Assembly (NCBI GenBank): GCA_937138475.1 | Contig: CAKZPD010000028.1 | Coordinates: 95,281 to 159,280, forward strand | From: an uncultured Sulfitobacter sp. | GTDB lineage: Bacteria > Pseudomonadota > Alphaproteobacteria > Rhodobacterales > Rhodobacteraceae | DNA: 64,000 nt | Direction of reading: 5' to 3' | Shown: piece after piece, positions 45,845 to 54,886 of the stretch | How the letters are laid out: each line of letters starts with the position of its first letter | Numbering within the stretch: the stretch's first letter is position 1 | Made by a program: the position numbers and the translations under genes | Notes under the pieces: generated by a model | The model's input: only the letters and a program-made list of their open reading frames with translations | The model's database searches: none | What the model was told of the DNA's origin: nothing

Positions 45845-48292
45845 ATGTCTGATTTTCCACAAAAGGCGCGGGTTGTTATCATTGGCGGCGGGGTTGTCGG
45901 GGTCTCGTCTTTGTATCATTTGGCGCTGAAGGGCTGGACCGATTGTGTTTTGCTGGAAAAGAACGAACTGACCGCCGGTTCCACATGGCATGCGGCGGGC
46001 AATTGCCCGAATTTCTCGTCGTCCTGGGCGGTGATGAACATGCAGCGCTATTCGCTTGAGATGTATCGCACCCTTGCCCAAGATGTGGATTACCCGATGA
46101 ATTACCACGTCACCGGGTCGATCCGGCTGGCGCATACCAAAGAGCGGATGCAGGAATTTGAGCGCGTGGTCGGCATGGGCCGCTATCAGGGGTTGCCGCT
46201 GGAAATCTTGACGCCCGAGCAGATGAAGGACCGCTATCCCTTCTTGGAAACCCATGATCTGGTTGGCGGGCTTTGGGATCCCCTTGATGGCGATATTGAT
46301 CCGGCGCAATTGACCCAGGCCATGGCCAAGGGCGCCCGCGATCTGGGCGCCAATATTCAGCGGTTCTGCCCGGCAACCGGAGTTACGCAGGATGGGGATG
46401 GTTGGATCGTTCACACCGACAAGGGCGATATTCGCTGTGATATCGTGGTGAATGCCGCCGGATATTATGCGCAGCGCGTTGGGGAATGGTTCAAACCCTA
46501 TGGCGGGCGCACCGTGCCAATGGCGGTGATGAGCCATCAGTATTTCCTGACCGAAGAAGTCGAAGAAGTCGCCGAATGGACAGCGCAGCAGGGGCGCAAG
46601 CTGCCGCTGATCCGCGATGTCGACAGTTCGTATTATCTGCGTCAGGACAAGAACGGGCTGAACCTTGGCCCATACGAGCGCAACTGCAAAGCGCATTGGA
46701 TCACCAAAGATGATCCGATGCCCGAAGATTTTTCCTTTCAGCTCTATCCCGATGATCTGGAGCGTCTGGAATGGTATATCGAAGACGCCATGGCGCGGGT
46801 GCCTTTGCTGGGCAAAGCAGGCGTTGGCCGCAATATCAATGGCCCGATCCCCTATGCCCCGGACGGTCTGCCGATGATCGGCCCCATGCCGGGGGTCAAG
46901 AACGCGTTCGAGGCCCATTCCTTTACCTTTGGCATTGTGCAGGGCGGCGGCGCAGGCAAGACGCTGGCCGAATGGGTGGTGGATGGCCACACCGAATGGG
47001 ATATGTGGGCCGTCGATCCGCGCCGCTATACCGATTATGCCGATCAGGATTATTGCGTGCAAAAGGCCATGGAAACCTATGGTCATGAATATGCCATGCA
47101 TTTCCCGCATCATGAATGGCCCGCCGGACGCGACAAGAAATTGTCGCCGATCGATGGCGCCATCCGGGCCGCTGGCGGTGTCATGGGCGCCTATAACGGT
47201 TGGGAGCGGGCCAATTGGTTCGCCAAACCCGGCGATGATACCTCCGAGGCCAGCACCCAGACATGGGGGCGCAACGGCCCATGGACCGCGCGCGTTCAGC
47301 AAGAGGTCGAGGCCGTGCGCGATGGGGTCGGGGTTCTGGATCTGCCCGGCTTTTCGCGGTTCAACCTAAGCGGCGCAGGCGCGGCGGACTGGCTGCGCAG
47401 CCGTATCGCCGGGGCGCTGCCCAAGGTGGGGCGGATGAACCTTGCCTATTTCCCCGATGACCGGGGGCGGATTCTGACCGAAATGTCGATCCTGCGTCAT
47501 GACGAGGATCACTTTACCCTGATCACCGCCGCCACCGCACAGTGGCATGATTTCGAGCTGCTGTGGCGCGCGCTGCCCGATGGGTTGACCCTGACCGATC
47601 ATTCGGCGGATTATTCGACGTTGATCGTGACCGGGCCGAAATCGCGCGCCCTGTTCGAGGCCTTGAACACCCAGGCGGATTTGCAGGCGGGCTGGCTGTC
47701 GCATCAGGCGGCGCAGGTCGCCGGGATTGACTGCGCGCTGGCGCGGGTGTCCTTTGCGGGCGAGCTGGGTTGGGAAATCCATGCCGCCAACGCCAATATC
47801 CCGGCGCTTTATGACGCGGTTGTCGGCGCCGGGGCTGTGCCCTTTGGGATGTATGCGCTCAATTCAATGCGGATCGAAAAAGGCTATCGCGCGTGGAAAG
47901 GCGATCTGTCGACGGATTACAGCCTGCTTGAAGGCGGATTGGAGCGTTTCGTCAAGCTTGACAAACCGCAAGATTTCCCCGGCAAGGCAGCGCTTTTGGC
48001 GGAAAAGCAGCGCGGTGTGGCAAAGCGGTTTGTGACCTTGATCGTCGAGGCGGATGACTGCGATGCCCCCTATATGTCCACCCTGTGGCATGACGGCAAA
48101 GTGGTCGGCGAGACCACCTCGGGCGATTGGGGTTGCCGGGTCGGGGCGTCGATTGCGCTGGGCATGGTTCGCAGCGATCTGGCCGTGCCCGGCACCGTGC
48201 TTGAGGTGGATATCTTTGGAACCATGTGCCGGGCGACCGTGCAGCCCGATCAACCCTTGTGGGATCCGCAAAACGAACGGCTGCGCGCCTAG
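45845..48292 (+). CDS. Dimethylglycine/sarcosine dehydrogenase-type flavoprotein, copy 1
   Basis: 815 residues with AAGGAG upstream. N-terminal FAD-binding oxidoreductase (IIGGGVVGVSSLYHLA at about 12-27; GSTWHAAG near 52, where relatives attach FAD), then FAO-type and C-terminal GcvT domains (about 430-815, FAGELGWEIHAAN, GLERFVKLDKPQDFPGK). Oxidatively demethylates methylated glycines, passing formaldehyde to tetrahydrofolate. Its exact substrate is not settled by sequence. Tandem with a 814-residue paralogue 45 bases after its stop. Confidence 0.9.
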   Translation: MSDFPQKARVVIIGGGVVGVSSLYHLALKGWTDCVLLEKNELTAGSTWHAAGNCPNFSSSWAVMNMQRYSLEMYRTLAQDVDYPMNYHVTGSIRLAHTKERMQEFERVVGMGRYQGLPLEILTPEQMKDRYPFLETHDLVGGLWDPLDGDIDPAQLTQAMAKGARDLGANIQRFCPATGVTQDGDGWIVHTDKGDIRCDIVVNAAGYYAQRVGEWFKPYGGRTVPMAVMSHQYFLTEEVEEVAEWTAQQGRKLPLIRDVDSSYYLRQDKNGLNLGPYERNCKAHWITKDDPMPEDFSFQLYPDDLERLEWYIEDAMARVPLLGKAGVGRNINGPIPYAPDGLPMIGPMPGVKNAFEAHSFTFGIVQGGGAGKTLAEWVVDGHTEWDMWAVDPRRYTDYADQDYCVQKAMETYGHEYAMHFPHHEWPAGRDKKLSPIDGAIRAAGGVMGAYNGWERANWFAKPGDDTSEASTQTWGRNGPWTARVQQEVEAVRDGVGVLDLPGFSRFNLSGAGAADWLRSRIAGALPKVGRMNLAYFPDDRGRILTEMSILRHDEDHFTLITAATAQWHDFELLWRALPDGLTLTDHSADYSTLIVTGPKSRALFEALNTQADLQAGWLSHQAAQVAGIDCALARVSFAGELGWEIHAANANIPALYDAVVGAGAVPFGMYALNSMRIEKGYRAWKGDLSTDYSLLEGGLERFVKLDKPQDFPGKAALLAEKQRGVAKRFVTLIVEADDCDAPYMSTLWHDGKVVGETTSGDWGCRVGASIALGMVRSDLAVPGTVLEVDIFGTMCRATVQPDQPLWDPQNERLRA

Positions 48293-48337
48293 GCGCCCCG
48301 TCCCCCACCCCGCTTCTTTACACGCAGGAGACCAGAT

Positions 48338-50782
48338 ATGGTTCAACTTCCTTCTTCCGCCAAATGCGTCATCATCGGTGGCGGCGTCATTGGCTGTTCT
48401 GTGGCCTATCACCTGACCAAATTGGGTTGGAAGGATGTGGTCTTGCTGGAACGCAAGCAGCTGACATCAGGCACAACATGGCATGCCGCCGGCTTGATTG
48501 CACAGCTGCGCGCCACGGCGAATATGACCAAACTGGCCAAATACAGCCAGGAACTTTATGGCAATCTTGAGGCCGAAACAGGCGTTGCCACCGGGTTCAA
48601 ACGGTGCGGATCAATCACCGTCGCGCTGACCGAAGAGCGCCGCGAGGAAATCTTCCGCCAAGCGGCCATGGCGCGGGCCTTCGGGGTCGAGGTCGAGGAA
48701 ATCTCGCCGGCCGAGGTGCTGGCGAAGTATGAACACCTCAATATCGACGGGGTCACCGGGGGGGTTTACCTGCCAAAAGACGGGCAGGGCGATCCGGCCA
48801 ATATCGCGCTGGCCCTGGCCAAGGGCGCACGGCAACGCGGCGCCATAGTGGCCGAACGGGTGACCGTGACCGGCATTGCCAAAACCGGCCGACGTGTGAC
48901 CGGCGTCGATTGGGTATCGGGCGAGGAAAGCGGCCATATCGCGGCCGATATGGTGGTGAACTGCGGCGGCATGTGGGGCCATGAAATCGGCCGTATGGCT
49001 GGTGCGAATGTCCCCCTGCACGCCTGCGAGCATTTCTATATCGTGACCGAGGCGATCAAGGGGCTGTCGCAGATGCCGGTGCTGCGCGTGCCTGATGAAT
49101 GCGCCTATTACAAGGAAGACGCAGGTAAAATCCTGCTGGGCGCCTTTGAACCCAACGCCAAGCCATGGGCCATGGACGGCATTCCGGCGGATTTTGAATT
49201 TGATCAACTCCCCGAGGATTTCGACCATTTTGAGCCGATCCTTGAGGCCGCTGTCAGCCGCATGCCAATGCTGGCCGATGCGGGCATCCACACGTTTTTC
49301 AATGGACCCGAAAGCTTTACCCCCGATGATGCCTATCATCTGGGGCTGGCGCCCGAGCTGGATAACTTTTGGGTCGCGGCTGGGTTCAACTCCATCGGCA
49401 TTCAATCGGCCGGCGGGGCGGGGATGGCGCTTGCCCAATGGATGCAGGACGGGGAAAAACCCTTTGACCTTGGCGATGTGGACATCAGCCGGATGCAACC
49501 CTTTCAGGGCAATCGGCGCTATCTGTTTGAACGTTCCAAGGAAACGCTGGGGCTGCTTTATGCCGATCATTTCCCCTATCGGCAAAAGGCCACGGCGCGC
49601 GGGGTGCGCCGGTCGCCCTTCCATGCGCAGCTGTTGGGCCAGGGCGCGGTGATGGGCGAACTGGCCGGTTGGGAACGGGCCAATTGGTTCGCCCGCCCCG
49701 GCCAGGACGCCGCCTATCGCTATAGCTGGAAGCGGCAAAACTTTTTCGACAACGTCGCCCAAGAGCTGCAAGCCCTGCGCAGCAATATCGGCATGTATGA
49801 TATGTCCAGCTTTGGCAAAATTCGCGTCGAAGGCCCGGATGCCATGGGGTTCCTGAACCACATCGGCGGCGGACAATTCGACGTGCCAGTGGGCAAGATC
49901 GTCTATACGCAATTTCTCAATGATCGCGGCGGCATCGAGGCGGACGTCACCGTTACCCGGCTGACCGAATGCGCCTATCTGGTGGTCACCCCGGCGGCGA
50001 CACGGCTGGCCGATCAGACATGGATGCAACGCCACAGCGGCGCGTTTAACGTGGTGCTGACCGATGTGACCGCCGGCGAAGGCGTGCTGGCGGTGATGGG
50101 GCCAAATGCACGGGCGCTGCTTGAACGGGTCTCTCCGAATGATTTTTCAAACGCTGCCAATCCCTTTGGCACCATGCAAGAGATCGAACTGGGCCTTGGC
50201 CAGGCCCGCGTGCACCGCGTGACCTATGTCGGGGAACTGGGCTGGGAAATCTATATCAGCGCCGATATGGCCGCCCATGCCTTCGAGGTGCTGCATGAGG
50301 CCGGGCAAGACCTTGGGGTAAAGCTTTGCGGCATGCATATGATGGATTGCGCGCGGATGGAAAAAGGCTTTCGCCACTTTGGACATGATATCACCAGCGA
50401 GGACCATGTCCTTGAGGCGGGGTTGGGCTTTGCGGTGAAAACCGACAAACCGGCCTTCATCGGCCGCGACGCGGTGCTGCGCAAACAGGACGCCGGGCTT
50501 GCGCGGCGCTTGGTTCAATTCCGCCTGACGGACCCCGAGCCGCTGCTCTACCATAATGAACCGATCCTGCGCGACGGCACAATCGTCGGATACCTTTCAT
50601 CTGGGGCCTATGGGCATACATTGGGCGGCGCCATGGGGTTGGGCTTTGTCCCATGCCAAGACGAAACCGCTTCCGACGTTTTGGCATCGCAGTATGAAAT
50701 TGATGTCGCGGGGCGCCGCATCCCGGCTTTGGCCTCGCTCAAGCCGATGTATGATCCAGCCTCAGCGCGGGTGAAAGTGTGA
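48338..50782 (+). CDS. Dimethylglycine/sarcosine dehydrogenase-type flavoprotein, copy 2
   Basis: 814 residues; same domain plan as copy 1 (IIGGGVIGCSVAYHLTK; TSGTTWHAAGLIAQLRA; C-terminal GcvT with VTYVGELGWEIYIS and MHMMDCARMEKGFRHFGHD, cited by ends). The sequence differs throughout, so it is not a recent duplicate and may take a different substrate in a stepwise demethylation such as dimethylglycine then sarcosine. GGAGA precedes the ATG. The gene is followed by two copies of the intergenic element in inverted orientation. Confidence 0.9.
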   Translation: MVQLPSSAKCVIIGGGVIGCSVAYHLTKLGWKDVVLLERKQLTSGTTWHAAGLIAQLRATANMTKLAKYSQELYGNLEAETGVATGFKRCGSITVALTEERREEIFRQAAMARAFGVEVEEISPAEVLAKYEHLNIDGVTGGVYLPKDGQGDPANIALALAKGARQRGAIVAERVTVTGIAKTGRRVTGVDWVSGEESGHIAADMVVNCGGMWGHEIGRMAGANVPLHACEHFYIVTEAIKGLSQMPVLRVPDECAYYKEDAGKILLGAFEPNAKPWAMDGIPADFEFDQLPEDFDHFEPILEAAVSRMPMLADAGIHTFFNGPESFTPDDAYHLGLAPELDNFWVAAGFNSIGIQSAGGAGMALAQWMQDGEKPFDLGDVDISRMQPFQGNRRYLFERSKETLGLLYADHFPYRQKATARGVRRSPFHAQLLGQGAVMGELAGWERANWFARPGQDAAYRYSWKRQNFFDNVAQELQALRSNIGMYDMSSFGKIRVEGPDAMGFLNHIGGGQFDVPVGKIVYTQFLNDRGGIEADVTVTRLTECAYLVVTPAATRLADQTWMQRHSGAFNVVLTDVTAGEGVLAVMGPNARALLERVSPNDFSNAANPFGTMQEIELGLGQARVHRVTYVGELGWEIYISADMAAHAFEVLHEAGQDLGVKLCGMHMMDCARMEKGFRHFGHDITSEDHVLEAGLGFAVKTDKPAFIGRDAVLRKQDAGLARRLVQFRLTDPEPLLYHNEPILRDGTIVGYLSSGAYGHTLGGAMGLGFVPCQDETASDVLASQYEIDVAGRRIPALASLKPMYDPASARVKV

Positions 50783-50814
50783 CGCGCACCGGGGCGCCCC
50801 GCTTGCGCGGGTTG

Positions 50815-50854
50815 CCCCTTTCTTTTGTTCTTAAATATCCCCGCCGGAGGCTCC
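50815..50854 (+). repeat. Intergenic element, copy 6 (subtype A, left arm of inverted pair)
   Basis: 40 bases, identical to copy 1 (1135-1174), 33 bases after the stop of the flavoprotein, sense orientation. Confidence 0.85.
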
Positions 50855-50940
50855 TGCTCTTTCCACGGGCGGGACGGGTGCAAGTTGTCAGCGACGCTGC
50901 GCCAGAAAGGTCGGGGCTTATACAACCGCGCCGTTGGGAT

Positions 50941-50972
50941 GCCTCCGGCGGGGATATTTAAGAACAAAAGAA
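50941..50972 (-). repeat. Intergenic element, copy 7 (subtype A, right arm of inverted pair)
   Basis: Perfect 32-base inverted copy of 50820-50851 with 89 bases between. No minus-strand gene ends nearby. The 50783-51081 gap (299 bases) holds only these arms; I see no other gene there. Confidence 0.85.
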
Positions 50973-51081
50973 TTTGCAGTAATGGGTGAAATGGGGTGTG
51001 GGCATCAGATTTTGGTGACCGTTTTGGGGGCGTTTGTTTTCTGGGTCTTGAACTGAGCGCGCACATCTGAGACCAGTCAGC

Positions 51082-51729
51082 ATGGAAACGCAATATTCTC
51101 CACCTGATGATCCGCTTGTGGTGCTGCATGAAGATGCGCAGGTGCTGTTGGTGGACAAGCCTGCTGGTTTGCTGTCCGTGCCGGGCAAGGGGCCGCATTT
51201 GGCCGATTGTCTGTTGGCCCGCGTGCAAACTGCGTTTCCCGATGCGCTGTTGGTGCATCGGTTGGATCGTGACACGTCGGGTGTGATGATCTTTGCGCTG
51301 ACCCCGCATGCGCAGCGCCATCTGGGCTTGCAATTCGAAAAGCGGATGACGCGCAAAACCTATGAGGCGCGCATTTGGGGTGTTCCGGCCGAGAAAAGCG
51401 GCGAGATCAATCTGCCGTTGATTGTTGATTGGCCAAACCGGCCGCGGCAGATGGTTTGCCATGAGACCGGCAAGCCGGCGCAGACCGAGTGGCGCGTCAT
51501 CCGAGACGAAGGCGCCACAGCCCGCGTGCGCTTGATGCCCAAGACAGGGCGCAGCCATCAGTTGCGGGTGCATATGCTGGCTTTGGGGCATCCGATTTTG
51601 GGGGATCCCTTTTATGCTGACGGGCCGGCGCGCGCGTATGCGCGAATGATGCTGCATTCAAAGGAGTTGCGATTCAATCATCCTGATGGCGGACGATCGG
51701 TCAAGGTAAGCGCGCCCACGCCGTTTTGA
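51082..51729 (+). CDS. RNA pseudouridine synthase (RluA family)
   Basis: 215 residues. Catalytic Asp is in VHRLDRDTSGVMIFAL, with LVDKPAGLLSVPGKG at the start and RSHQLRVHMLALGHPILGD at the end (cited by ends). No S4 domain, so a small RluA-type enzyme. The target nucleotide in rRNA or tRNA is not known. ATG 51082; no strong ribosome site. Confidence 0.9.
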   Translation: METQYSPPDDPLVVLHEDAQVLLVDKPAGLLSVPGKGPHLADCLLARVQTAFPDALLVHRLDRDTSGVMIFALTPHAQRHLGLQFEKRMTRKTYEARIWGVPAEKSGEINLPLIVDWPNRPRQMVCHETGKPAQTEWRVIRDEGATARVRLMPKTGRSHQLRVHMLALGHPILGDPFYADGPARAYARMMLHSKELRFNHPDGGRSVKVSAPTPF

Positions 51730-51773
51730 GGTCTTTGCCTGCCTTCTCTGCCGTGGCGCGTGTTGTTGCGGGG

Positions 51774-51805
51774 GCCTCCGGCGGGGATATTTTTGAACAA
51801 AAGAA
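51774..51805 (-). repeat. Intergenic element, copy 8 (subtype A)
   Basis: Reverse orientation, between the pseudouridine synthase and VOC genes, both on the plus strand. So it is antisense to both neighbours, an exception to the rule that copies follow stop codons in sense. The rest of 51730-51943 shows nothing but an AT-rich tract before the VOC start. Confidence 0.8.
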
Positions 51806-51943
51806 GGGTCTTGGATATTCCGATGGGCGGAGGCCTTGCGGCGCTGGACTGGCGCTTTGGGAATTGAATTTTCACGATTTTTTCGCAACAGTTTTGCTGC
51901 GCAAAGTATGGTTTTCGTTGGTATGGCTTGAGGGGAGGGCGCG

Positions 51944-52369
51944 GTGCTTGCTTATGTGACGGTTGGTGCAAACGATATGGACCGCGCCGAGAGGTTTTAT
52001 TCCGCGTTTCTGCCGGCCTTGGGGTATCTGCTTGAACGATATCACGGTGATCTGAGTTACATCCCCGCAGGGCAAACTGGGGCACCCGATTTTTATGTAA
52101 AATCGCCCTATGACGGGGGCGAGGCATCGGCTGGAAACGGCGCGATGGTCGCATTCAGGGTGAGCACGCAGCGCCAGGTGCGGGCGCTTCATGCGGCCGC
52201 CGTAGACGCAGGCGGCGCAAGTGACGGCGCGCCGGGCTTTCGGGCGGCCTATGGTCCTTGGTTTTATGTGGGCTATCTGCGTGATCCTTGCGGGAACAAG
52301 GTGGCGCTTTTTTGCGACAATGAAGATCAGCCGATGCGCCCGGATCGCGCCGCCGCAAGCGGCCAATAG
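51944..52369 (+). CDS. VOC-family (glyoxalase/bleomycin-resistance fold) protein
   Basis: 141 residues starting at GTG 51944 with GAGGGGAGGG just upstream. The fold is seen as paired beta-alpha-beta segments: AYVTVGANDMDRAERFY and WFYVGYLRDPCGNKVALFCDN, the second with the conserved metal-binding Glu/Asn type end. Enzymatic role unknown (isomerase, dioxygenase or thiol transferase). Ends 6 bases before the terminator of the convergent aldehyde dehydrogenase. Confidence 0.85.
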   Translation: MLAYVTVGANDMDRAERFYSAFLPALGYLLERYHGDLSYIPAGQTGAPDFYVKSPYDGGEASAGNGAMVAFRVSTQRQVRALHAAAVDAGGASDGAPGFRAAYGPWFYVGYLRDPCGNKVALFCDNEDQPMRPDRAAASGQ

Positions 52370-52398
52370 AAAAAGGGCCCGCCGATCTGGCAGGCCCT
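52368..52398 (-). terminator. Terminator of the aldehyde dehydrogenase gene
   Basis: On the minus strand AGGGCCTGCC-AGATC-GGCGGGCCCT (10-bp stem, one wobble) followed by a run of T's. Confidence 0.85.
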
Positions 52399-52416
52399 GA
52401 ATTGGTTATCTTCGGC

Positions 52417-53844
52417 CTAGTTCGAGGTCCAGCCCGAGACCGCTTTGACCTCGAGGAAGTCTTCGAGCCCGAAGACACCGCCTTCGCGGCCGTTGCCTGA
52501 TTGCTTGTAGCCACCAAAGGGCGATCCCTGGCCAAAGCCGCTGCCGTTGGTTTCCACCATCCCCGAGCGCAACCGGCGTGCCACCCGGCGGCGTTTTTCA
52601 TCATCGGTGCTTTGGATGTAGTTGGTCAGCCCATAGGGGGTGTCATTGGCAATGGCGATGGCCTCTTCTTCGGTGTCGAAGGGGATGATCGACAGAACCG
52701 GGCCAAAGATTTCCTCGCGGGCGATGGTCATATCGTTGTTCACATCGGCAAAAACGGTTGGCTTGACGTAATAGCCCCGGTTCAGCCCGTCCGGGCGGCC
52801 CAGACCGCCCGCCACCAGACGTGCCTCGGACATGCCCACTTCGATCAGCTTCTGGATCTTGTCGAATTGCAGTTCTGATACCACGGGGCCGATATGCTTG
52901 CCCTCTTCCGAGGCAGGGCCGACATGGGTGTTGCGCGCTGTTTCGGCGGCCATTTCCACCGCCTCGTCATAGCGCGACTTGTGCACCAGCATCCGTGTGG
53001 GCGCATTGCAAGATTGGCCCGAGTTGCGGAAACACCGGATGGCACCGGCCTTGGCGGCATCGGGGGCAGCATCCTCAAATATGATGTTGGCGCCTTTGCC
53101 ACCCAGCTCAAGCGACACCCGCTTGAGGGTATCGGCCGCGGCCTTGGAAATCGCGATGCCGGCGCGGGTCGATCCGGTAAAGCTGACCATATCCACATCT
53201 TTATGCGTGGACAGCTGGCTGCCAACGCCAACGCCATCACCGTTCACCAGGTTAAAGACCCCTGCCGGGAAGCCGGCCTCGTGCACGAATTCCGCGAACA
53301 GCAGCCCGGAAAGGGGCGCAACCTCGGACGGTTTGAGCACCATGGTGCAGCCCGTTGCCAGGGCCGGAACCGCCTTGAGGATGATCTGGTTCATCGGCCA
53401 GTTCCACGGGGTGATCAGCGCGCAAACGCCGATGGGTTCGCGCAGGGTCTTTTCGGTCGCGGAAAAATCGCTCTCAAAGCTGAAATTCTCAAAGGCCTTG
53501 ATAAAGCCATCCAGATGCCAAGACCCGGCACCGACCTGCTGCGCGCGGCTCAGGTTGATCGGGGCGCCCATCTCCATGGACATCGCCTGGGCCATTTCTT
53601 CGGACCGGGCATTGTAAACCTCAAGCAGGCGCTTGAGCAGCGCCATGCGCTCGTCCTTGCTGGTCTGGGACCAGCTGTCGAAAGCGGCCCGCGCCGCGGC
53701 AACCGCCGCATCCGTGTCGGCCTGATCGCCCAGCGAAATAACCGCGCATTGCTCTTCTGTGGATGGGTCAATGACGGCGAAATCATTGGCCTTTGCCGGG
53801 GCGACCCACTGGCCGTTGATATAGAAATCGCGCTTTTCCAACAT
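52417..53844 (-). CDS. NAD(P)-dependent aldehyde dehydrogenase
   Basis: 475 residues from ATG 53842-53844. Catalytic Cys279 in NSGQSCNAPTRM and general base Glu246 in LELGGKGANI, 33 residues apart as expected; FTGSTRAGIAI and TPWNWPMNQ for cofactor binding. Oxidises an aldehyde to an acid; substrate not decidable. A 28-codon upstream extension of the frame is not supported. Divergent from the peroxiredoxin gene. Confidence 0.93.
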   Translation of the reverse strand: MLEKRDFYINGQWVAPAKANDFAVIDPSTEEQCAVISLGDQADTDAAVAAARAAFDSWSQTSKDERMALLKRLLEVYNARSEEMAQAMSMEMGAPINLSRAQQVGAGSWHLDGFIKAFENFSFESDFSATEKTLREPIGVCALITPWNWPMNQIILKAVPALATGCTMVLKPSEVAPLSGLLFAEFVHEAGFPAGVFNLVNGDGVGVGSQLSTHKDVDMVSFTGSTRAGIAISKAAADTLKRVSLELGGKGANIIFEDAAPDAAKAGAIRCFRNSGQSCNAPTRMLVHKSRYDEAVEMAAETARNTHVGPASEEGKHIGPVVSELQFDKIQKLIEVGMSEARLVAGGLGRPDGLNRGYYVKPTVFADVNNDMTIAREEIFGPVLSIIPFDTEEEAIAIANDTPYGLTNYIQSTDDEKRRRVARRLRSGMVETNGSGFGQGSPFGGYKQSGNGREGGVFGLEDFLEVKAVSGWTSN

Positions 53845-54005
53845 GACGTTGCTCCTTGTGTTGTCCGCTTGCCCCGATCGGCGGGGCGGAATTTGCGACA
53901 CTCTGTCACCCGGGCGGCAGAGGGGCAAGAGGGGGGATGAAAGACGGACGGTTTGTGGTTAGATATTCAGGGATGTTGGACAACTAACTAGAATTGGAGA
54001 AACCA

Positions 54006-54659
54006 ATGGGTTTGCGCATTAACGACACGATTCCAGATTTACAGGTGGAAACAGACCATGGGCCGTTGGGGCTGCATGACTGGATAGGCGAATCATGGGC
54101 GATACTTTTCTCGCACCCCAAGGATTTCACCCCGGTCTGCACCACCGAATTCGGGGCTGTGGCGCAACTGGCCGATGAATGGGCCAAGCGCGGCACCAAG
54201 GTCATGGGCATCAGCGTGGACAGCGCCGAGGACCACAAGAAATGGAAGGTCGACATCGAAAAAGTCAGCCAAGCACCGGCCAGTTTCCCGATCATTGCCG
54301 ATACCGATCTGGCGGTGTCCAAAGCCTTTGACATGCTCCCCGCCGAGGCTTACCTGCCCGATGGGCGCACCCCCGCCGACAGCGCCACCGTGCGGTCGGT
54401 TTTCATCATCGGGCCGGATAAACAGCTGAAATTGTCGATGACCTACCCAATGACAGTCGGCCGCAACTTTGCCGAGGTGCTGCGCGCGCTTGACGGGCTG
54501 CAAATGTCGGTGGGCCACGGCGTTGCCACCCCTGCCAACTGGCAAGTGGGCGAAGACGTGATCATCCCCGCCACCGTCTCTGACGCTGACGCCGCCCAAA
54601 AATTCGGCGCTTTTGACACCGTGCTGCCGTACTTGCGCAAGACCAAGGCGCCGGGCTAA
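54006..54659 (+). CDS. 1-Cys peroxiredoxin (Prx6 type)
   Basis: 217 residues from ATG 54006, with GGAGAA just ahead; an ATG 12 bases upstream has no such site. Peroxidatic Cys45 in HPKDFTPVCTTEFG and C-terminal extension (about 165-217) of the Prx6 group. No resolving Cys at the usual 2-Cys place. Reduces hydrogen and organic peroxides in the cytoplasm. Confidence 0.92.
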   Translation: MGLRINDTIPDLQVETDHGPLGLHDWIGESWAILFSHPKDFTPVCTTEFGAVAQLADEWAKRGTKVMGISVDSAEDHKKWKVDIEKVSQAPASFPIIADTDLAVSKAFDMLPAEAYLPDGRTPADSATVRSVFIIGPDKQLKLSMTYPMTVGRNFAEVLRALDGLQMSVGHGVATPANWQVGEDVIIPATVSDADAAQKFGAFDTVLPYLRKTKAPG

Positions 54660-54752
54660 GGCGCCGATCAGCGGGCAGGCCGCTGGCTGCAAAGGCGCGC
54701 CCTCGCGCCAAACAATTGGATCGGGCGCGATGCGTCTTGCCTGGTCCAATTG

Positions 54753-54787
54753 TTCTTTTGTTCAAAAATATCCCCGCCGGAGGCTCC
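54753..54787 (+). repeat. Intergenic element, copy 9 (subtype A)
   Basis: Sense orientation, about 93 bases after the peroxiredoxin stop, with AAAAATATCC after TTCTTTTGTTC. Confidence 0.8.
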
Positions 54788-54833
54788 GCGCTCACCATTG
54801 CCCTGACCCTTTGTTAAGGCGCGCCACAAAGCA

Positions 54834-54865
54834 AAAAGCCCCGAAGCATTACCTTCGGGGCTTTT
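54834..54865. terminator. Bidirectional terminator between peroxiredoxin and pnp
   Basis: AAAAGCCCCGAAG-CATTAC-CTTCGGGGCTTTT: 13-bp perfect stem with A's before and T's after, so it works for both converging genes. Confidence 0.9.
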
Positions 54866-54886
54866 CGATGTGACAATGCGCCGGGG

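Noticed and set aside
45752..47302. A 516-codon minus-strand frame over the first dehydrogenase
   Set aside because: The plus-strand frame carries clear FAD and GcvT motifs; the antisense frame has none and is a codon-bias shadow.
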